Shown here: one piece after another, positions 61,790 to 64,000 of the stretch
Layout: every line of letters begins with the position of its first letter
Position numbering within the stretch: the first letter of the stretch is position 1
Assembly (NCBI RefSeq): GCF_030580865.1
Contig: NZ_JAUQSY010000014.1
Coordinates: 96,117-160,116, forward strand
DNA from: Hymenobacter aranciens
Lineage (GTDB): Bacteria > Bacteroidota > Bacteroidia > Cytophagales > Hymenobacteraceae
Length of the DNA: 64,000 bases
Direction: 5' to 3'
Made by a program: the position numbers and the translations under genes
Notes under the pieces: model-generated
Told to the model about the DNA's origin: nothing
Databases searched by the model: none
What the model saw: only the letters and a program-made list of their open reading frames with translations

Positions 61790-64000
61790 TTACGGCTGGT
61801 AGACCCGGGCAGTGTAGGTACCAGTAGCAGTGCGCAGGCGCACCACGTACCAGCCCGTGGTCAGGCCAGGCAGAGCCAGGGAGCCGGAACCGGCCACGGC
61901 GCCTACCCGGTGCTGCACCAGCTGGCCGTTCATGCTGTACACATCCATCGTGGCGTCGGTCAGGGCCGGGCCGGTGTAGGTGTAGTGCACGATGCCATCG
62001 GTCAGCACGGTCGGGAATACGGTGAAGGCTGCCGCCCGCGGGGTGAGTGTTACCACCCGCACCGGCGAATAAGTAGCCGTACCGTCAGTATCTACCTGCC
62101 GCAGGCGGTAGTAGAGGGTCTTGGTTTCGCCGGGGAGTTTTTCATCCAGGCGCGTGTAGGCTGTCGGGGTGGCTTTGGTGCCCTGCCCGGTTACCTCGTC
62201 AATCTTGGTAAAGCGGCGGCCATCGAGGCTGCGCTCTACTTCGAAGCGGTCGTTGTTCTTCTCCGAGGCCGTATTCCAGGTCAGGAGCACGGCGGCAGCT
62301 TGCGCCTTGGCCGTGAAGTCGGTCAGCTCTACCGGGAGCGGCGCATCCGCGTTGCCGAGGGTCCAAACCGACAGCTTGGCAATGCCCGCCCGCGTCACGG
62401 TGTTGGCCGAAGCATCCATCGTGGCACCATCTACCCGGGCCCAGGGGCCGGTCATGCCATTCTCCGATTTGAAGAGCTTGAGGCGCGACTCGCTGATGCT
62501 GTTCAGCTCGTGGTCGAAGTAGTTGAACACCATGGTCAGATTCAGGTTCGCGTCCACCGTCGGGATGATGTCGAACACGCGCCCGATGCTCTGGTTGCTG
62601 TTCACCCCCGTCACCGGCGAGCCGGTGATGCGGCGTACCAGCGTGCTGCCCGGCAGGGCGGGGCTGCTGGCGGCGGGCGTCAGCGTGACGCCGATGCCGC
62701 CGAAGCTGCTGCCCGTGCCGGCGGTGCTCAGGGTGCGGGTGGTTTCCACGGTGCCCGTCACGTAGCTCGTTTCCGATTCGGTGATGGTGGCCGTGTTGGC
62801 CAGCACCACTTTGTGGCTGCCCGTAGTCAGGAGCGTGCCGCTGGTCAGCGTCAGGCTCGTGCCAATGGCCAGGTCGCGGCCCAGCTCCACTTTCGTGCCG
62901 CTGGCTTTGTTCACCGTCACCGTGGTGAAGGCGGTGCTGCTGCTGCCGCCCAGGGCCTGGGTGGCGGCACTGCCCACGAACGATACCGGCCCGTCGAAGG
63001 TGGCCGTGCCGTTGTTGGCAAAGTCACCACTCACCTGCAGGGTCGCGGTGCCGTTGCTCGTCAGGCTGGCGCCGGTGGCAATGGTCAGGTCCTTGACATT
63101 GGCCGTGCCAGTAGTGAGTACCGGATAACGCGACAGCGAAGCCGGCAGCGTGGCGCTGATGAGCGTCGAGGGCACCAGGCCGTAGCTCCAGTTGGCGCAG
63201 TTGTTCCAGTCGTTGTTCACCCCCCCCGTCCAGGTGGTCGAGGTGGTGGCCGCCGGCACGGTTACCGTCACCGTGGCCGTAGCCGTACTGGTAGTACCGC
63301 TAGCATCGGTCACGGTCAGGGTTACCGTATTGGCGCCCAGGTTGGCACAGGTGAAGCTACTCGGCGACACGCTCAGCGCGTTGGTCGTCGCAAAGCCGCA
63401 GTTGGCCGTGCTGCCGTTGTTCACGTCGGCCGCCAGCACCGTAGCGATGCCGTTGGCGTCCAGGGTCACGGTCACGTTCTGGGCAATAGCCACCGGACGG
63501 CAGACTGTGAAGGTCACAGTGCTGCTGTACTGTCCATACGGAGTCGTGATGGTTATCACACCGGTCTGCGCCCCGTTCGGCACTACGATACCCGTAATCT
63601 GGGTGCCCGCAGCGTTGATGGTAAAGCCCGTGGTAACCGTGTTGCCACTGGTGCCGGTGAAGGCAACCACCGTCGTCCCCTGCAGGTACTTGCCGGTAAT
63701 GCTCAGGGTCGAGCCTACTGGTCCCTGCGTCGGGTTCAGCGACACAATGGTCGGGATTTCGTTCAGGCGCACGCTGACGGTGGCCTGGCCGTAGTTGGCC
63801 GTCAAGAGGTCCAAATCCCCGTCATTATCGAGGTCGCCCAAAGCCACGTCGTACGGCCCGCCCGCCAGGGCTACCTCCGGCGTCGAGACCGGCACCGTGA
63901 AGGCGGCCGAGCCGTTATTCACACGCACGCTGGCCGTGTTGGCCCCCTGGTTGCCCACGACCAGGTCCAGGTCCCCGTCGTGGTCCACGTCCCCCAGGGC
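61790..64000 (-). CDS. FG-GAP repeat T9SS protein (5' end outside window)
   Basis: The frame is open to the right edge, so the start and signal peptide are missing; at least 736 codons are visible. Order: FG-GAP/VCBS repeats with DHDGDLD and DNDGDLD motifs, an IPT/TIG domain, an Ig-like module with CANLGANTVTLTVTD, the LTTGTANVKDLTIATGASL module, an FN3-like region (LLTWNTASEKNNDRFEVER), and a C-terminal T9SS sorting domain (VFPTVLTDGIVHYTY, GWYVVRLR). Paralogue of the gene at 58688. A secreted surface protein, probably calcium-stabilised. Confidence 0.88.
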   Translation of the reverse strand, partial: ALGDVDHDGDLDLVVGNQGANTASVRVNNGSAAFTVPVSTPEVALAGGPYDVALGDLDNDGDLDLLTANYGQATVSVRLNEIPTIVSLNPTQGPVGSTLSITGKYLQGTTVVAFTGTSGNTVTTGFTINAAGTQITGIVVPNGAQTGVITITTPYGQYSSTVTFTVCRPVAIAQNVTVTLDANGIATVLAADVNNGSTANCGFATTNALSVSPSSFTCANLGANTVTLTVTDASGTTSTATATVTVTVPAATTSTTWTGGVNNDWNNCANWSYGLVPSTLISATLPASLSRYPVLTTGTANVKDLTIATGASLTSNGTATLQVSGDFANNGTATFDGPVSFVGSAATQALGGSSSTAFTTVTVNKASGTKVELGRDLAIGTSLTLTSGTLLTTGSHKVVLANTATITESETSYVTGTVETTRTLSTAGTGSSFGGIGVTLTPAASSPALPGSTLVRRITGSPVTGVNSNQSIGRVFDIIPTVDANLNLTMVFNYFDHELNSISESRLKLFKSENGMTGPWARVDGATMDASANTVTRAGIAKLSVWTLGNADAPLPVELTDFTAKAQAAAVLLTWNTASEKNNDRFEVERSLDGRRFTKIDEVTGQGTKATPTAYTRLDEKLPGETKTLYYRLRQVDTDGTATYSPVRVVTLTPRAAAFTVFPTVLTDGIVHYTYTGPALTDATMDVYSMNGQLVQHRVGAVAGSGSLALPGLTTGWYVVRLRTATGTYTARVYQP

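Noticed and set aside
61345..61827. Several short plus-strand frames
   Set aside because: They span the perfect palindrome and terminator, and none has family resemblance or a convincing start.

Overview
ORGANISM. The window is high-GC chromosomal DNA from a gliding or surface-associated Bacteroidota, most like Hymenobacter and its relatives. Pointers are very large secreted proteins with type IX secretion (T9SS) C-terminal sorting domains, a GldB lipoprotein, a TonB-receptor/DUF4249 lipoprotein pair, PorT-like barrels and TAnnTTTG-type promoters. The genus is inferred from style, not from a marker gene. No rRNA, tRNA, CRISPR array, transposase or phage gene was seen. LAYOUT. (1) 1-33 kb, all on the minus strand: four giant secreted proteins (three with a visible sorting domain; the one at the left edge is cut by the window), interrupted by an LRR-kinase/OmpA pair. 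They are built from repeated beta-helix modules, PPC-like/FN3 domains, IPT/TIG and CARDB domains, and a very repetitive beta-propeller-like array. (2) 32-36 kb: a TonB-dependent receptor followed by a DUF4249 lipoprotein; the gap between them holds an array of 21-bp repeats. (3) 36-43 kb, housekeeping: an MFS transporter, an ECF sigma factor with an overlapping small partner gene, endonuclease III, a glycosyltransferase, GldB and a PorT-like barrel. (4) 43-44.5 kb: another small T9SS/FN3 protein. (5) 44.7-53.3 kb: a fatty-acid degradation cluster on the minus strand (acyl-CoA ligase, MarR regulator, FadN-type hydratase/dehydrogenase, thiolase, YggL-like protein, acyl-CoA dehydrogenase). Three of its gaps are filled by long palindromic repeats. 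A 24-bp motif is shared by the MarR and acyl-CoA dehydrogenase promoter regions. (6) 53.5-56.4 kb, plus strand: a ureohydrolase-fold protein lacking two metal ligands, a cytochrome b5-like protein and MurQ, tightly packed, then a conserved unknown protein. (7) 56.4-58.7 kb: small unknown genes and an XRE regulator whose upstream region carries an 18-bp palindrome array with an exact 41-bp period. (8) 58.7-64 kb: two tandem FG-GAP repeat paralogues. One has lost its sorting domain; the other has it but runs off the right edge. HOW IT FITS. The secreted giants depend on the T9SS/gliding machinery, to which GldB belongs. The fatty-acid cluster forms a complete activation and beta-oxidation route. 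The most unusual material lies between genes: long perfect palindromes, a fadA gene bracketed by 35-bp direct repeats, the 21-bp repeat array and the 41-bp-phased operator array.
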